22,498 nt of DNA from Rhizobacter sp. (GTDB lineage: Bacteria; Pseudomonadota; Gammaproteobacteria; Burkholderiales; Burkholderiaceae). The notes under the pieces are model-generated. The model had not been told where the DNA came from. It made no database searches and was given only the letters and a program-made list of their open reading frames with translations. The translations under genes were made by a program, and so were the position numbers. The stretch is taken from positions 1 to 22,498 of the forward strand of contig JACMKW010000399.1 in assembly GCA_014379885.1 (NCBI GenBank), in the 5' to 3' direction. Below are positions 11,004 through 18,227 of the stretch, in pieces (within the stretch, counting starts at the first letter, position 1; each line of letters begins with the position of its first letter).

Positions 11004-11097
11004 AACCCGCGGCACTTACTCAAAACAGCTTACGGGGAAGGCCTTAAGTGAAGGCCCCACTATCGTGGCAGGCCTTGAGCTCCCATCCTTGAGATAA

Positions 11098-11122
11098 CGA
11101 GCGGCCTCTCTTGGGCCACTCG
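11098..11122 (+). repeat. Inverted repeat between iorB and mocA
   Basis: CGAG-C-GGCC (11098-11106), loop TCTCTTG, then GGCC-A-CTCG (11114-11122) form two 4-bp stems separated by one C/A mismatch, 28 bases before the mocA start. A second stem, GGCCTT-AAGTG-AAGGCC, lies at 11040-11056. Neither is followed by a T-run, so they are not ordinary intrinsic terminators. Confidence 0.45.
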
Positions 11123-11150
11123 TTCATCAACCAATGGGGAGAAAGGCCGA

Positions 11151-11774
11151 ATGAAATCACGGCCGGCAGTCATCGTGTTGGCAGCGGGCAAGGGCTCGCG
11201 CTTCCGCGGCTTGCATCACAAGCTGATGCAAGGCCTGGGTGCGTCGACCGTGCTCGCCACCACGCTCTCCCACGCCCTGGCGACCCAGATGCCGGTGTTG
11301 GTGGTGACGACTGAACCCCTGGCCGAGCTGGTGAGCCGCCATGTGGCCACGCGCGACATGGTGGTGCTGCCTGCGGCCGATGCGCCCTCTGCCCATGCAC
11401 TGGGTATGGGCTATTCGATCGCTGCTGGCGTGGCTGCGCGTTCCGATGCGTCAGGCTGGCTGATTCTTCCGGCCGACATGCCCATGGTGCAGACCAGCAC
11501 CTTGCATGAAGTGGCCAACGGACTTGACGGCCATGCCATCGCCTACGCCCAGTACCGTGGCCGGCGCGGCCACCCGGTGGGTTTTGCCGCCGAGCTGTAC
11601 TCCGAGCTGGTGATGCTGACCGGTGACGAAGGCGCCCGCCGCCTGGTGGCGCGCTACGCCGCACTGGGGGTGGAGGTTGACGACCCCGGCGTGCTGCTCG
11701 ACGTCGACACCGAAGATGACCTTGCTCGTGTGAGGGTGGCCGAACAGGAAATGCACTTTCGCGACGCTCGCTAG
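11151..11774 (+). CDS. mocA: MobA-like nucleotidyltransferase, probable molybdenum cofactor cytidylyltransferase
   Basis: This 207-residue protein is a small NTP-transferase of the MobA/MocA type. It has the N-terminal nucleotide loop LAAGKGSRF (residues 10-18), the metal-binding LPADMP (Asp109), RGRRGHPVGF, GDEGARRLV and the closing LDVDTEDDLARV. MocA joins CTP to molybdopterin-molybdenum to give the dinucleotide form used by xanthine dehydrogenase and aldehyde oxidase family enzymes. The gene directly follows such an enzyme by 147 bases, which supports MocA over MobA (GTP) or a sugar nucleotidyltransferase; the sequence alone does not fix the nucleotide. An AAAGG lies four bases before ATG 11151. 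It may be co-transcribed with the ior genes or read from its own promoter past the hairpins in the gap. Confidence 0.82.
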   Translation: MKSRPAVIVLAAGKGSRFRGLHHKLMQGLGASTVLATTLSHALATQMPVLVVTTEPLAELVSRHVATRDMVVLPAADAPSAHALGMGYSIAAGVAARSDASGWLILPADMPMVQTSTLHEVANGLDGHAIAYAQYRGRRGHPVGFAAELYSELVMLTGDEGARRLVARYAALGVEVDDPGVLLDVDTEDDLARVRVAEQEMHFRDAR

Positions 11775-11779
11775 CCACG

Positions 11780-11794
11780 CAGCGGTGACCGCTG
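11780..11794. repeat. 15-base near-perfect palindrome downstream of mocA
   Basis: CAGCGGT-G-ACCGCTG reads the same on both strands apart from the central base and lies five bases after the mocA stop. No T-run follows. It could be a protein-binding site for the downstream secreted-protein gene or part of a transcript end. Function is not known. Confidence 0.5.
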
Positions 11795-11892
11795 TGGGGA
11801 ATGTCCTACCGCTGGGCGCAGCCCTGCCCGACAGTCAGCGCGCGGCAAGCTTGTTTCAATGAGGCCTCTCTCATTCACCGACGAGGTTACTC

Positions 11893-12324
11893 ATGAAGCA
11901 ACGTACATCAATCTGGATGGTTCCCGCCGCAGCACTGCTCGCAATTTCTCCGCAACTCGTGCTGGCACAAGCCAGCATGTCAGCATCCGCCCCTTCCACT
12001 CGCGCCGAGGTAAAGGTCGAGACCAAACGTGCCAACGCCGCTGGCGAGATCGTCAAGGACGAGATTGGTGTGTCCAAGGCCGCGCAGACCGTGCCCTCTT
12101 CAACGACCACGCGCACCGAGGTGAAGGCCGAGACAAAGCGCGCCAACGCCGCTGGCGAAATCGTCAAGGATGAGGTGGGCTTGTCCAAGGCTGGTCAAGC
12201 CGTGCCGCCCTCGAAGGAGAGCCGTGTCGACGTGAAGGCGGATGCCAAGGCTGCCGTGAAGTCCGGTAATGCCACGAAGCCCGCTGCAACCAAGACTGAT
12301 CCCAAGAAAGACCCCCAGCAGTAA
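11893..12324 (+). CDS. Small secreted repeat protein of unknown function
   Basis: This 143-residue protein has a signal peptide (about residues 1-25, VLA before Gln26) and a mature part rich in Lys, Ala, Glu and Thr, with no cysteine. Residues 37-73 and 74-110 are two copies of a 37-residue unit sharing EVK-ETKRANAAGEIVKDE-G-SKA-Q-VP. A third copy starts in register at residue 111 (RVDVKADAKAA) and degenerates into a Lys/Ala/Thr/Pro tail. The composition suggests a helical or disordered, positively charged periplasmic or surface-exposed protein. I do not recognise a named family with a known function. GAGG lies six bases before ATG 11893. The gene has its own upstream gap (118 bases) and a strong terminator just downstream, so it is probably transcribed alone. 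Confidence 0.8.
   Translation: MKQRTSIWMVPAAALLAISPQLVLAQASMSASAPSTRAEVKVETKRANAAGEIVKDEIGVSKAAQTVPSSTTTRTEVKAETKRANAAGEIVKDEVGLSKAGQAVPPSKESRVDVKADAKAAVKSGNATKPAATKTDPKKDPQQ
12001..12255 (+). repeat. 111-bp in-frame tandem repeat inside the secreted-protein gene
   Basis: Copy 1 is 12001-12111, copy 2 is 12112-12222, and a partial third copy starts at 12223 in the same register. The period is exactly 111 bases (37 codons). Copies 1 and 2 share long identical stretches around GCCAACGCCGCTGGCGA and ATCGTCAAGGA. Differences are mostly at third codon positions, so the duplication is not very recent and the protein sequence has been kept. Confidence 0.88.
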
Positions 12325-12344
12325 GCCACTTCGGTCGCTGCAAC

Positions 12345-12371
12345 AAAAACAGGCCCTCGCGGGCCTGTTTT
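12345..12371. terminator. Bidirectional intrinsic terminator
   Basis: AAAAACAGGCCC (12345-12356), loop TCGC, then GGGCCTGTTTT (12361-12371) form an 8-bp GC-rich core extended by A-T pairs. It has a T-tract on the plus strand and, read backwards, also on the minus strand. It serves the secreted-protein gene ending at 12324 and the convergent ChaC-like gene, whose stop codon starts at the last T. Confidence 0.9.
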
Positions 12372-12988
12372 CATTCCATCAGCGCGTGTTCTCGCGCCAG
12401 AGCCACCAGCCGCTCGATTTTTTTGTCGTGTATGCCATGGGCGCGCAGGCAGTTGGCTGTTTCCAGCAGGTAGGCCAGCGTGGTGCCATAGCGGCCGCTG
12501 GCTCGCCGCAGCACCTGCACCAGATGAGCGTCGTCCATCGGCCCGGTGTAGTTGGGGCTCGCGCGGCTCAGTGTGAAGGCCAAGGCGGTGACTTCACCTT
12601 GCCCAGTGCGGCAAGCGAGCCACTTCGGGTCATAGACGCTGTTGGGCATTTCGCGTGCCCACAGGCGCGGCAGTTCGTCTTCGACACGCTCGCGTGCAAT
12701 GCGGTACACCATGCCCTGGCACGAACCACCGCCGACCAACGCAAACACCAGGCCAGGGAACTCAGGTGTGCCGCGGTTGATGCGCGAGCGCATTTCCAGC
12801 GCGCGGTGCCAGCCGTGCACACGCGCCGGGCGCTGCTCCACCGATTCGAACTCGGGCCGCCAGATCAACGAGGCATAACCGAACACCCACAAGTCGTTGT
12901 GCCCGCCCCAGCTGGCGCGTGTTTGTGCCAGCAAGTGCGCCGGTTCGCGCTCGGGAGACAAGGGCCGCAGGGGTTCGACAAGACTCAT
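12371..12988 (-). CDS. ChaC-like gamma-glutamylcyclotransferase
   Basis: This 205-residue protein matches the ChaC family, which cleaves glutathione to 5-oxoproline and Cys-Gly in the cytoplasm. Visible features are the substrate-loop FGYASLIWRPEF (residues 36-47), RVHGWHRALEM, NRGTPEFPGLVFAL, the GMVYRI strand and LWAREM, whose Glu113 matches the catalytic acid position. The region SPNYTGPMDDAHLVQVLRRASGRYGTTLAYLLET is also typical. ATG 12988 is chosen because family similarity starts shortly after it and GGGG lies just upstream; the open frame runs further upstream without similarity. It is divergent from the OmpA-like gene, the two start codons being 45 bases apart. Its stop codon abuts the shared terminator. 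Glutathione as substrate is known for the family and not shown here. Confidence 0.9.
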   Translation of the reverse strand: MSLVEPLRPLSPEREPAHLLAQTRASWGGHNDLWVFGYASLIWRPEFESVEQRPARVHGWHRALEMRSRINRGTPEFPGLVFALVGGGSCQGMVYRIARERVEDELPRLWAREMPNSVYDPKWLACRTGQGEVTALAFTLSRASPNYTGPMDDAHLVQVLRRASGRYGTTLAYLLETANCLRAHGIHDKKIERLVALAREHALME

Positions 12989-13033
12989 GTGCCCCAACTC
13001 TAGAATGAATTTCGATTTCAATGGGAGATGAGC

Positions 13034-13459
13034 ATGAGCGCACAAGACGACAGCGTGCAAGGCTACGCACTCGGCGCGGTGGCTGGCATCGTGGGCCTGG
13101 TGCTGGCGGGGGTGATTGCGCTGGCGTGTGCCAAGGGTTTGCAGCGGCCGCACGATTCCGCCTCGTCGCAGCGTGTCTACTTTGGGTCGGCCGAAGATGC
13201 GCTTTCCACCGAGGCCGACGAGACGCTGGCTCGTGTGGCCGAGGCCGCCCGCCGCGACGAGCGCGTGGTCGTGCTGATCACGGGTGTTCGCGATGCCAAC
13301 GGCGACACCGCATCCGCCCAGCGCCGCGCTCTGCGTGTGCGCCACACACTCGAAGCCAACGGGGTGCCGCCTGCCCAGTTGGTTCTGGGCCAGCCCCTCG
13401 CAGCGCCCCGCAAAGGCGGCGCCAAACAGGCCCGCCGCGTCGACATCAGCCTGCAATAG
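13034..13459 (+). CDS. Short membrane-anchored OmpA-like protein
   Basis: This 141-residue protein has one N-terminal hydrophobic helix (about residues 13-35, ALGAVAGIVGLVLAGVIALACA) followed by a compact OmpA-like domain: VYFGSAEDALSTEADETLARVAEAARRDERVVVLITG, then SAQRRALRVRHTLEANGVPPAQLVLG and a final RRVDISLQ. Such domains bind peptidoglycan in many envelope proteins. Here the anchor looks like an inner-membrane helix or uncleaved signal, and no outer-membrane barrel is present. The domain is shorter than usual and the family's NxxLSxxRA motif is reduced to TASAQRRA, so peptidoglycan binding is uncertain. GGGAG sits six bases before ATG 13034 but abuts the in-frame ATG at 13028, so 13034 is chosen. 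A TAGAAT box at 13001-13006 could be its -10 element. Confidence 0.82.
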   Translation: MSAQDDSVQGYALGAVAGIVGLVLAGVIALACAKGLQRPHDSASSQRVYFGSAEDALSTEADETLARVAEAARRDERVVVLITGVRDANGDTASAQRRALRVRHTLEANGVPPAQLVLGQPLAAPRKGGAKQARRVDISLQ

Positions 13460-13564
13460 CCTGCGCCCGTAGGACTTCCCTCACAGCCGCTGAAGGTCGC
13501 CGCCGATAGGTCGAGTGGCGCCCCTGGCCTATGGTTGGTTTTGATCAACCGGCAGGAGCGACGA

Positions 13565-15625
13565 ATGAACCACCACGCCGGGCGCAAACGCAAGGTCTGG
13601 GCCGTTGCAACCGGGCTGCTGGCTCTGTTTGTCGGCGTGCTGATCGCCTGTGAGGTGGCCGGCTGGCCTTTTCTGGCCGCGCCGGTACAACGCGCTTTGA
13701 GCAACACCCTTCAGCGCGAGGTACAACTCAACGACGCCGGCGGGGCGGAGCGCGCCACGGTGCGTTTTGTCGGTGGGCTCAAGGTCAAGGTGCCGCAACT
13801 TGTGATCGCTGCGCCCCAGTGGAGCAAGCGGCCGTTCTTCTTGCAGGCCACGCAGGCCGAAATGCATCTGTCCTACGGCGACCTGTGGCGTGCGCGTCGA
13901 GGTGCACCGCTGGACATTGATCTGTTGCAGGCTGAGCGCTTGGTCGTGCATGCGGAGCGCCTGCTCGACGGTCGCGCGTCATGGGTTTTTGGTGACCCTG
14001 CCAAGCAGAAAACTGCAACTGATCAACGCGCCCTTCAGCTGCCCACAGTGGGCGAGTTGCGCGTGCTGCAAGGCGAGCTGAGTTTTGTCGATGCGCCGCT
14101 GAAGGCGAACATCACCGCAGAGCTTCAGTTGGCCGAAGGCACCCTAGCGCCCTCGGGGCCGCTTCCGGCTGCCGTTCAAGGTTTGATCGCAAGTGCCCGC
14201 GGCACTTACGGACAAGCGAAGTTGACCGCCAGTTTGCGCACCGCCGGGGTCACGCCACTGCTGCGCAGCGATGCGCAAGCACAGGCCGTTCCCGTGGTGC
14301 TCGAACTCAAGGCCGGCAAAGCCGCGCTCACTTTCGATGGTACCGTGACCGACCTCTTCAAGCTGGCCAACATGAAGGGGGCATTTCGCGTCAGCGGGCC
14401 CTCGCTGGCGGCGGCGGGTGACCCGTTGGGGGTGACCCTGCCCACCACCGGCGCCTTTGTGCTGGCCGGCCGCATCGTCAAGAACGGCGGGGTGTGGAAT
14501 GTGGTGACCGATGACGCCACGGTCGGCTCCAGCAAGCTCACCGGGGCGATGACCTATGACACACGACCCGCGGTGCCGATGCTCTCAGGCCGCGTGTCGG
14601 GCCCGAAGCTGTTGCTTGCCGACCTGGCGCCCACCATCGGTGGAGAGCCCGATGCAGCGCCTGCACCGCCCGCGAGTGCGTCGTCGCCACGTTCGGCGCG
14701 TGTGTTGCCCGACAAGGAGTTCGACCTCCCGTCGCTGCGGGCCATGAATGCCAACGTGCTGATGTCGTTTGACCGCGTTGAACTGGGCAGCCTGTTTGCC
14801 TTGCCGCTGCAGCCCCTGAAGACCCACTTGACGCTGCAAGACGGCACGCTGCGCCTGAGCGATCTGGTGGCGCGCACGGCCGACGGCAACCTGGCGGGCA
14901 CGGTGGTGCTCGATGGCACCGGCAAGCTGGCGCTGTGGCGCGCCGACCTGCGATGGTCTGGCGTGAAGCTCGAAGAATGGCTGAAGCAAAAGCGCGCGGG
15001 GGGCGGCCCGCCGTACGTGAGTGGCAGCCTGGTGGGGCGAGCCTCGCTCAAGGGGCAAGGCCGATCTACCGCTCAGATTCTGGGCAGTCTCGACGGCACC
15101 ATCACCACCTCGCTGCGCAACGGGCGGGTGTCGCACCTGGCCATTGAAGCGGCCGGCATCGACATCGCCGAAGCGCTCGGCGTGCTGATCAAGGGCGACG
15201 ACCTGCTGCCAGTGAGCTGTGGGCTCGCCGACATGCAAGCCACACAAGGCGTGTTGCGCCCGCGCGCTCTGGTGGTCGACACCAGCGACTCAACCGTCTG
15301 GGCTGACGGCAGCGTGTCGTTGAAAGACGAAACGCTGGACTTGCGCGCCGTGGTCACCCCCAAGGATTTCAGCCCGCTCGCGCTGCGCACGCCGCTGATT
15401 GTGAAGGGTCCGTTCAAGGACCCGCGCATCTCGGTGGAGAAAGGGCCCTTGGCGCGCAAGCTGGCCGGGGCGGTGCTGCTGGCTTTGCTCAACCCGCTGG
15501 CTGCACTGGTGCCCCTGGTCGACACGGGTGGGGCCGAAGAGGGCGGCGACACCTGCGCGCAACTGCTCGCCCGGGCCCGGCAGGCCGCGCGAGACAAGGC
15601 ACAGCAACCCGCTCGCAAGCCCTGA
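13565..15625 (+). CDS. AsmA-family envelope protein
   Basis: This 686-residue protein has one N-terminal transmembrane helix (about residues 10-34) and a long beta-rich periplasmic part typical of AsmA-like proteins. The C-terminal AsmA region includes LKGQGRSTAQILGSLDGTITTSLRNGRVSHLAIEAAGIDIAEALG and later SVSLKDETLDLRAVVTPKDFSPLALRTPLIVKGPFKDPRISVEK. A low-complexity Ala/Pro/Ser linker lies near residues 365-380. AsmA-like proteins sit in the inner membrane and span the periplasm, and several members are linked to phospholipid transport to the outer membrane. The role of this member is inferred only from family. CAGGAG six bases before ATG 13565 decides the start over an in-frame TTG at 13535. 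The upstream gap (105 bases) shows no clear promoter. The edd promoter begins just after its stop. Confidence 0.9.
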   Translation: MNHHAGRKRKVWAVATGLLALFVGVLIACEVAGWPFLAAPVQRALSNTLQREVQLNDAGGAERATVRFVGGLKVKVPQLVIAAPQWSKRPFFLQATQAEMHLSYGDLWRARRGAPLDIDLLQAERLVVHAERLLDGRASWVFGDPAKQKTATDQRALQLPTVGELRVLQGELSFVDAPLKANITAELQLAEGTLAPSGPLPAAVQGLIASARGTYGQAKLTASLRTAGVTPLLRSDAQAQAVPVVLELKAGKAALTFDGTVTDLFKLANMKGAFRVSGPSLAAAGDPLGVTLPTTGAFVLAGRIVKNGGVWNVVTDDATVGSSKLTGAMTYDTRPAVPMLSGRVSGPKLLLADLAPTIGGEPDAAPAPPASASSPRSARVLPDKEFDLPSLRAMNANVLMSFDRVELGSLFALPLQPLKTHLTLQDGTLRLSDLVARTADGNLAGTVVLDGTGKLALWRADLRWSGVKLEEWLKQKRAGGGPPYVSGSLVGRASLKGQGRSTAQILGSLDGTITTSLRNGRVSHLAIEAAGIDIAEALGVLIKGDDLLPVSCGLADMQATQGVLRPRALVVDTSDSTVWADGSVSLKDETLDLRAVVTPKDFSPLALRTPLIVKGPFKDPRISVEKGPLARKLAGAVLLALLNPLAALVPLVDTGGAEEGGDTCAQLLARARQAARDKAQQPARKP

Positions 15626-15631
15626 AACGAA

Positions 15632-15660
15632 TTGACGATGTAATTTGGTTACTCGATAAT
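15632..15660 (+). promoter_or_regulatory. sigma70-type promoter of edd-eda
   Basis: TTGACG (15632-15637, 5/6 match) is followed by exactly 17 bases and GATAAT (15655-15660, 5/6 match), placing the start site near 15667, about 35 bases before the edd ATG. The AT-rich stretch stands out against the GC-rich surroundings. Confidence 0.75.
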
Positions 15661-15677
15661 CAAGTCACCAGTTACAT
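15638..15677 (+). promoter_or_regulatory. Operator-like inverted repeat over the edd promoter, with a HexR-like box
   Basis: ATGTAATTTGGTTACT (15638-15653) and AGTCACCAGTTACAT (15663-15677) are nearly inverted copies of each other around CGATAATCA, which contains most of the -10 box. The left arm itself contains TGTAATTTGGTTACT (15639-15653), which fits the known HexR consensus TGTAATTWAATTACA at 12 of 15 positions. HexR (RpiR family) represses edd/eda in many proteobacteria and is released by 2-keto-3-deoxy-6-phosphogluconate. Assignment to HexR is inference; no hexR gene is in the window. Confidence 0.55.
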
Positions 15678-15701
15678 ACGGCGCCGACGAGGCGTCACCG
15701 C

Positions 15702-17516
15702 ATGAAACCAGCCCTGCTCGAAGTCACCCAACGCATTCGCGAACGCAGTGCGTCGTTGCGCTCGGCGTATCTGCAGCGTGTGGATCAAATGGCCGGCCGG
15801 CCACGCGGCTCTGACCGCATGGGCTGCGCAAACATTGCGCATGCCTTCGCGGCGATGCCGGCCAACGACAAGCTGCGCATCGTGGCCGAGCGTGCGCCGC
15901 ACATCGGGGTCGTCACGGCCTACAACGACATGCTGTCGGCGCATCAACCGTATGAGGGCTTCCCGGCCGTGATCCGCGATGAGGCGCATCGCCACGGCGC
16001 CACCGTGCAAGTGGCTGGCGGCGTGCCTGCCATGTGCGACGGCGTGACCCAAGGCACACCCGGCATGGAGCTGAGCCTCTTTTCGCGCGACAACATTGCC
16101 ATGGGCACGGCCATCGCGTTGTCGCACGACGTGTTCGACGCCGCCCTGTTGCTCGGCATCTGCGACAAGATCGTGCCAGGCCTCTTGATCGGCGCCTTGC
16201 ATTTCGGCCACTTGCCGTGTGTGTTCGTGCCCGCGGGGCCAATGAGTACCGGCTTGTCGAACAACGCCAAGTCCAAGGTGCGCGAGCAGTTTGCGCAAGG
16301 CCTGGTGGGGCGTGAGCAACTGCTGCAGGCCGAATCGGCGGCGTACCACGGCGCGGGCACTTGCACCTTTTACGGCACGGCCAACAGCAACCAGATGCTG
16401 CTCGAAGCCATGGGCCTGCACGTGCCCGGCGCGGCCTTCATTCACCCGCATGCCGAGCTGCGCGAGTCGCTCACGCGCCAGGCGGTGCGGCAAGTGCTGG
16501 GCATCACGCAGGCGCAGCGTTTTACGCCCATCGGTCGGCTGGTGGATGAGCGGGTGATCGTCAACGCCATGGTGGCGCTGCTGGCCACCGGTGGTTCGAC
16601 CAACCACCTGATCCACTGGGTGGCGGTCGCACGCTCGGCCGGCATCTTGATTGACTGGACTGATTTTTCAGACCTCTCGCACGCGGTGCCCCTGCTGGCG
16701 CGTGTGTACCCGAATGGCAGTGCCGATGTGAACCAGTTCCAGGCCGCAGGAGGCCCGGGCTTTGTGATCCGCGAGCTGCTCGACGCGGGCTACCTGCATG
16801 CCGACGTGGCGACCGTGAGCACCGGCGGCCTGCGTGACTACGCCCGTGTTCCCGAGCGCGGCGAACTTGGCCTGGTGTGGAAAGACCTGCCGCCGGCCAG
16901 CGGCGACGACACCATCGTGCGCCGCGCAGACGCCCCTTTCAGCGACACCGGTGGCCTGAAACTGCTCACCGGCAACCTCGGCCGCTCGGTGATCAAGGTG
17001 TCAGCGGTGCCCGAGGGCCACCACGTGGTCGAAGCGCCGGCCATCGTGTTCGACGACCAGGAGGCCATGCTCGTTGCCTTCAAGGCCGGCCTGCTGGAGC
17101 GCGACTTCGTCGCCGTGGTGCGCTTCCAGGGCCCGCGTGCCAACGGCATGCCCGAGCTGCACCGCCTCACGCCGCCGCTGGCCGTGCTGCAGGGCAAGGG
17201 CTTCCAGGTGGCGCTGGTGACCGATGGCCGCATGAGCGGTGCGTCAGGCAAGGTGCCGGCGGCCATCCACGTGAGCCCTGAGGTGCTGGCGCATGGGCCG
17301 TTGGGCAAGGTGCGCACGGGCGATGTGATCCGCCTCGACGCGGTGGCCGGTACCTTGAACGCACTCGTCGACGAGGCCACCTGGGCTGCACGCGAGGTGG
17401 GCGACATGAGCGATGAGCGCCGTACTGACAACTCGCACGGCCTAGGCCGCGAACTGTTCGGCGGCATGCGCCGCAATGTGCTGACCGCCGAAGAAGGCGC
17501 CATCACTTGGCTGTAA
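15702..17516 (+). CDS. edd: 6-phosphogluconate dehydratase (Entner-Doudoroff)
   Basis: This 604-residue IlvD/Edd-family enzyme dehydrates 6-phosphogluconate to 2-keto-3-deoxy-6-phosphogluconate in the cytoplasm. The iron-sulfur ligands Cys154 (LGICDK) and Cys221 ([14 protein letters not shown]) fall at the same positions as in E. coli Edd. Other family stretches are [77 protein letters not shown] and [19 protein letters not shown]. The Edd-specific features separate it from dihydroxyacid dehydratase. GAGG lies nine bases before ATG 15702. eda follows 18 bases after the stop, so the two steps of the pathway form one operon behind the promoter at 15632. No glucose-6-phosphate dehydrogenase, 6-phosphogluconolactonase or glucokinase gene is adjacent on either side. 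Confidence 0.97.
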   Translation: MKPALLEVTQRIRERSASLRSAYLQRVDQMAGRPRGSDRMGCANIAHAFAAMPANDKLRIVAERAPHIGVVTAYNDMLSAHQPYEGFPAVIRDEAHRHGATVQVAGGVPAMCDGVTQGTPGMELSLFSRDNIAMGTAIALSHDVFDAALLLGICDKIVPGLLIGALHFGHLPCVFVPAGPMSTGLSNNAKSKVREQFAQGLVGREQLLQAESAAYHGAGTCTFYGTANSNQMLLEAMGLHVPGAAFIHPHAELRESLTRQAVRQVLGITQAQRFTPIGRLVDERVIVNAMVALLATGGSTNHLIHWVAVARSAGILIDWTDFSDLSHAVPLLARVYPNGSADVNQFQAAGGPGFVIRELLDAGYLHADVATVSTGGLRDYARVPERGELGLVWKDLPPASGDDTIVRRADAPFSDTGGLKLLTGNLGRSVIKVSAVPEGHHVVEAPAIVFDDQEAMLVAFKAGLLERDFVAVVRFQGPRANGMPELHRLTPPLAVLQGKGFQVALVTDGRMSGASGKVPAAIHVSPEVLAHGPLGKVRTGDVIRLDAVAGTLNALVDEATWAAREVGDMSDERRTDNSHGLGRELFGGMRRNVLTAEEGAITWL

Positions 17517-17534
17517 TCCACAGGGGTGAACTCC

Positions 17535-18161
17535 ATGAATCCACTTGAACTTGCATCCCACGGCCCGGTGATTCCGGTGATCGTGATCGAGCGCCTCGAA
17601 GACGCGGTGCCGTTGGCGCAATCGCTGGTCGATGGCGGCGTGAAGGTGCTTGAGATCACGTTGCGCACGCCGATTGCGTTGCAGTGCATGGAGGCGATTG
17701 CCCGCGCCGTGCCTGGCGCCATCATCGGCGCCGGCACGGTGCGCAGCGTGGCCGATGCGCAGGCCGCCAAGAACGCGGGCTGCACCTTCGCCGTGAGCCC
17801 CGGTTACCTGAGCAGCGTGGGCCAGGCCTGCCTCGACATCGGCCTGCCTCTGCTCCCCGGTGTGGCCACCGGCAGCGAGGTGATGCAAGCCAACGCAGAC
17901 GGCTACCACTTCCTGAAATTCTTTCCAGCGACAGCGGCGGGCGGCATCCCGATGCTGAAAGCATTCGCCGGGCCGTTCCCCGACGTGACCTTCTGCCCCA
18001 CAGGCGGCATCACGGTCGACACGGCGCCGCAGTTCCTGGCCTTGCCCAACGTCAAGGTCTGTGGCGGCTCATGGCTCACACCCTCCGATGCGGTGGCGGG
18101 CAAAGACTGGGCCCGCATCACACGGCTGGCCCGGCAAGCGAGCGAACTGAAGCCAAGCTGA
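17535..18161 (+). CDS. eda: KDPG aldolase (2-keto-3-deoxy-6-phosphogluconate aldolase)
   Basis: This 208-residue class I aldolase splits 2-keto-3-deoxy-6-phosphogluconate into pyruvate and glyceraldehyde 3-phosphate, the step after Edd. Visible features are the catalytic Glu40 in VLEITLRTP, GAGTV, FAVSPGY, LPGVATGSE, the Schiff-base Lys128 in FLKFFPA and CPTGGI, then CGGSWLTP. The length is normal for the family. ATG 17535 is chosen, with AGGGG upstream; an in-frame GTG at 17526 overlaps that purine run and would leave no ribosome-binding site. It lies 18 bases after edd and is certainly in the same operon. I saw no T-tailed terminator after it. Confidence 0.97.
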   Translation: MNPLELASHGPVIPVIVIERLEDAVPLAQSLVDGGVKVLEITLRTPIALQCMEAIARAVPGAIIGAGTVRSVADAQAAKNAGCTFAVSPGYLSSVGQACLDIGLPLLPGVATGSEVMQANADGYHFLKFFPATAAGGIPMLKAFAGPFPDVTFCPTGGITVDTAPQFLALPNVKVCGGSWLTPSDAVAGKDWARITRLARQASELKPS

Positions 18162-18177
18162 GTCACCTGGCCTGTAC

Positions 18178-18206
18178 GATGTTGCCGGCCCGTCGAGGCC
18201 GACATC
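18178..18206 (+). repeat. Hairpin in the gap between eda and the DUF2167 gene
   Basis: GATGT and CGGCC (18178-18182, 18186-18190) pair with GGCCG and ACATC (18197-18206) around a six-base loop, with a three-base bulge on the left arm. There is no T-run after it. It may weaken read-through from edd-eda or form a 5' leader structure of the next gene. Confidence 0.4.
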
Positions 18207-18227
18207 ACGTCACACCAGGGAGGTTCC

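Noticed and set aside
12978..13006. TCGACA...TAGAAT as a full promoter for the OmpA-like gene
   Set aside because: The 20-base spacer is too long for a normal sigma70 promoter, so only the TAGAAT box is mentioned as a possible -10.
13028..13033. Upstream ATG as start of the OmpA-like gene
   Set aside because: The GGGAG ribosome-binding site directly abuts this ATG, leaving no spacing. The ATG at 13034 has the normal six bases.
18178..18206. Hairpin after eda as an intrinsic terminator
   Set aside because: The stem is bulged and not followed by a T-run, so it was kept only as an inverted repeat.
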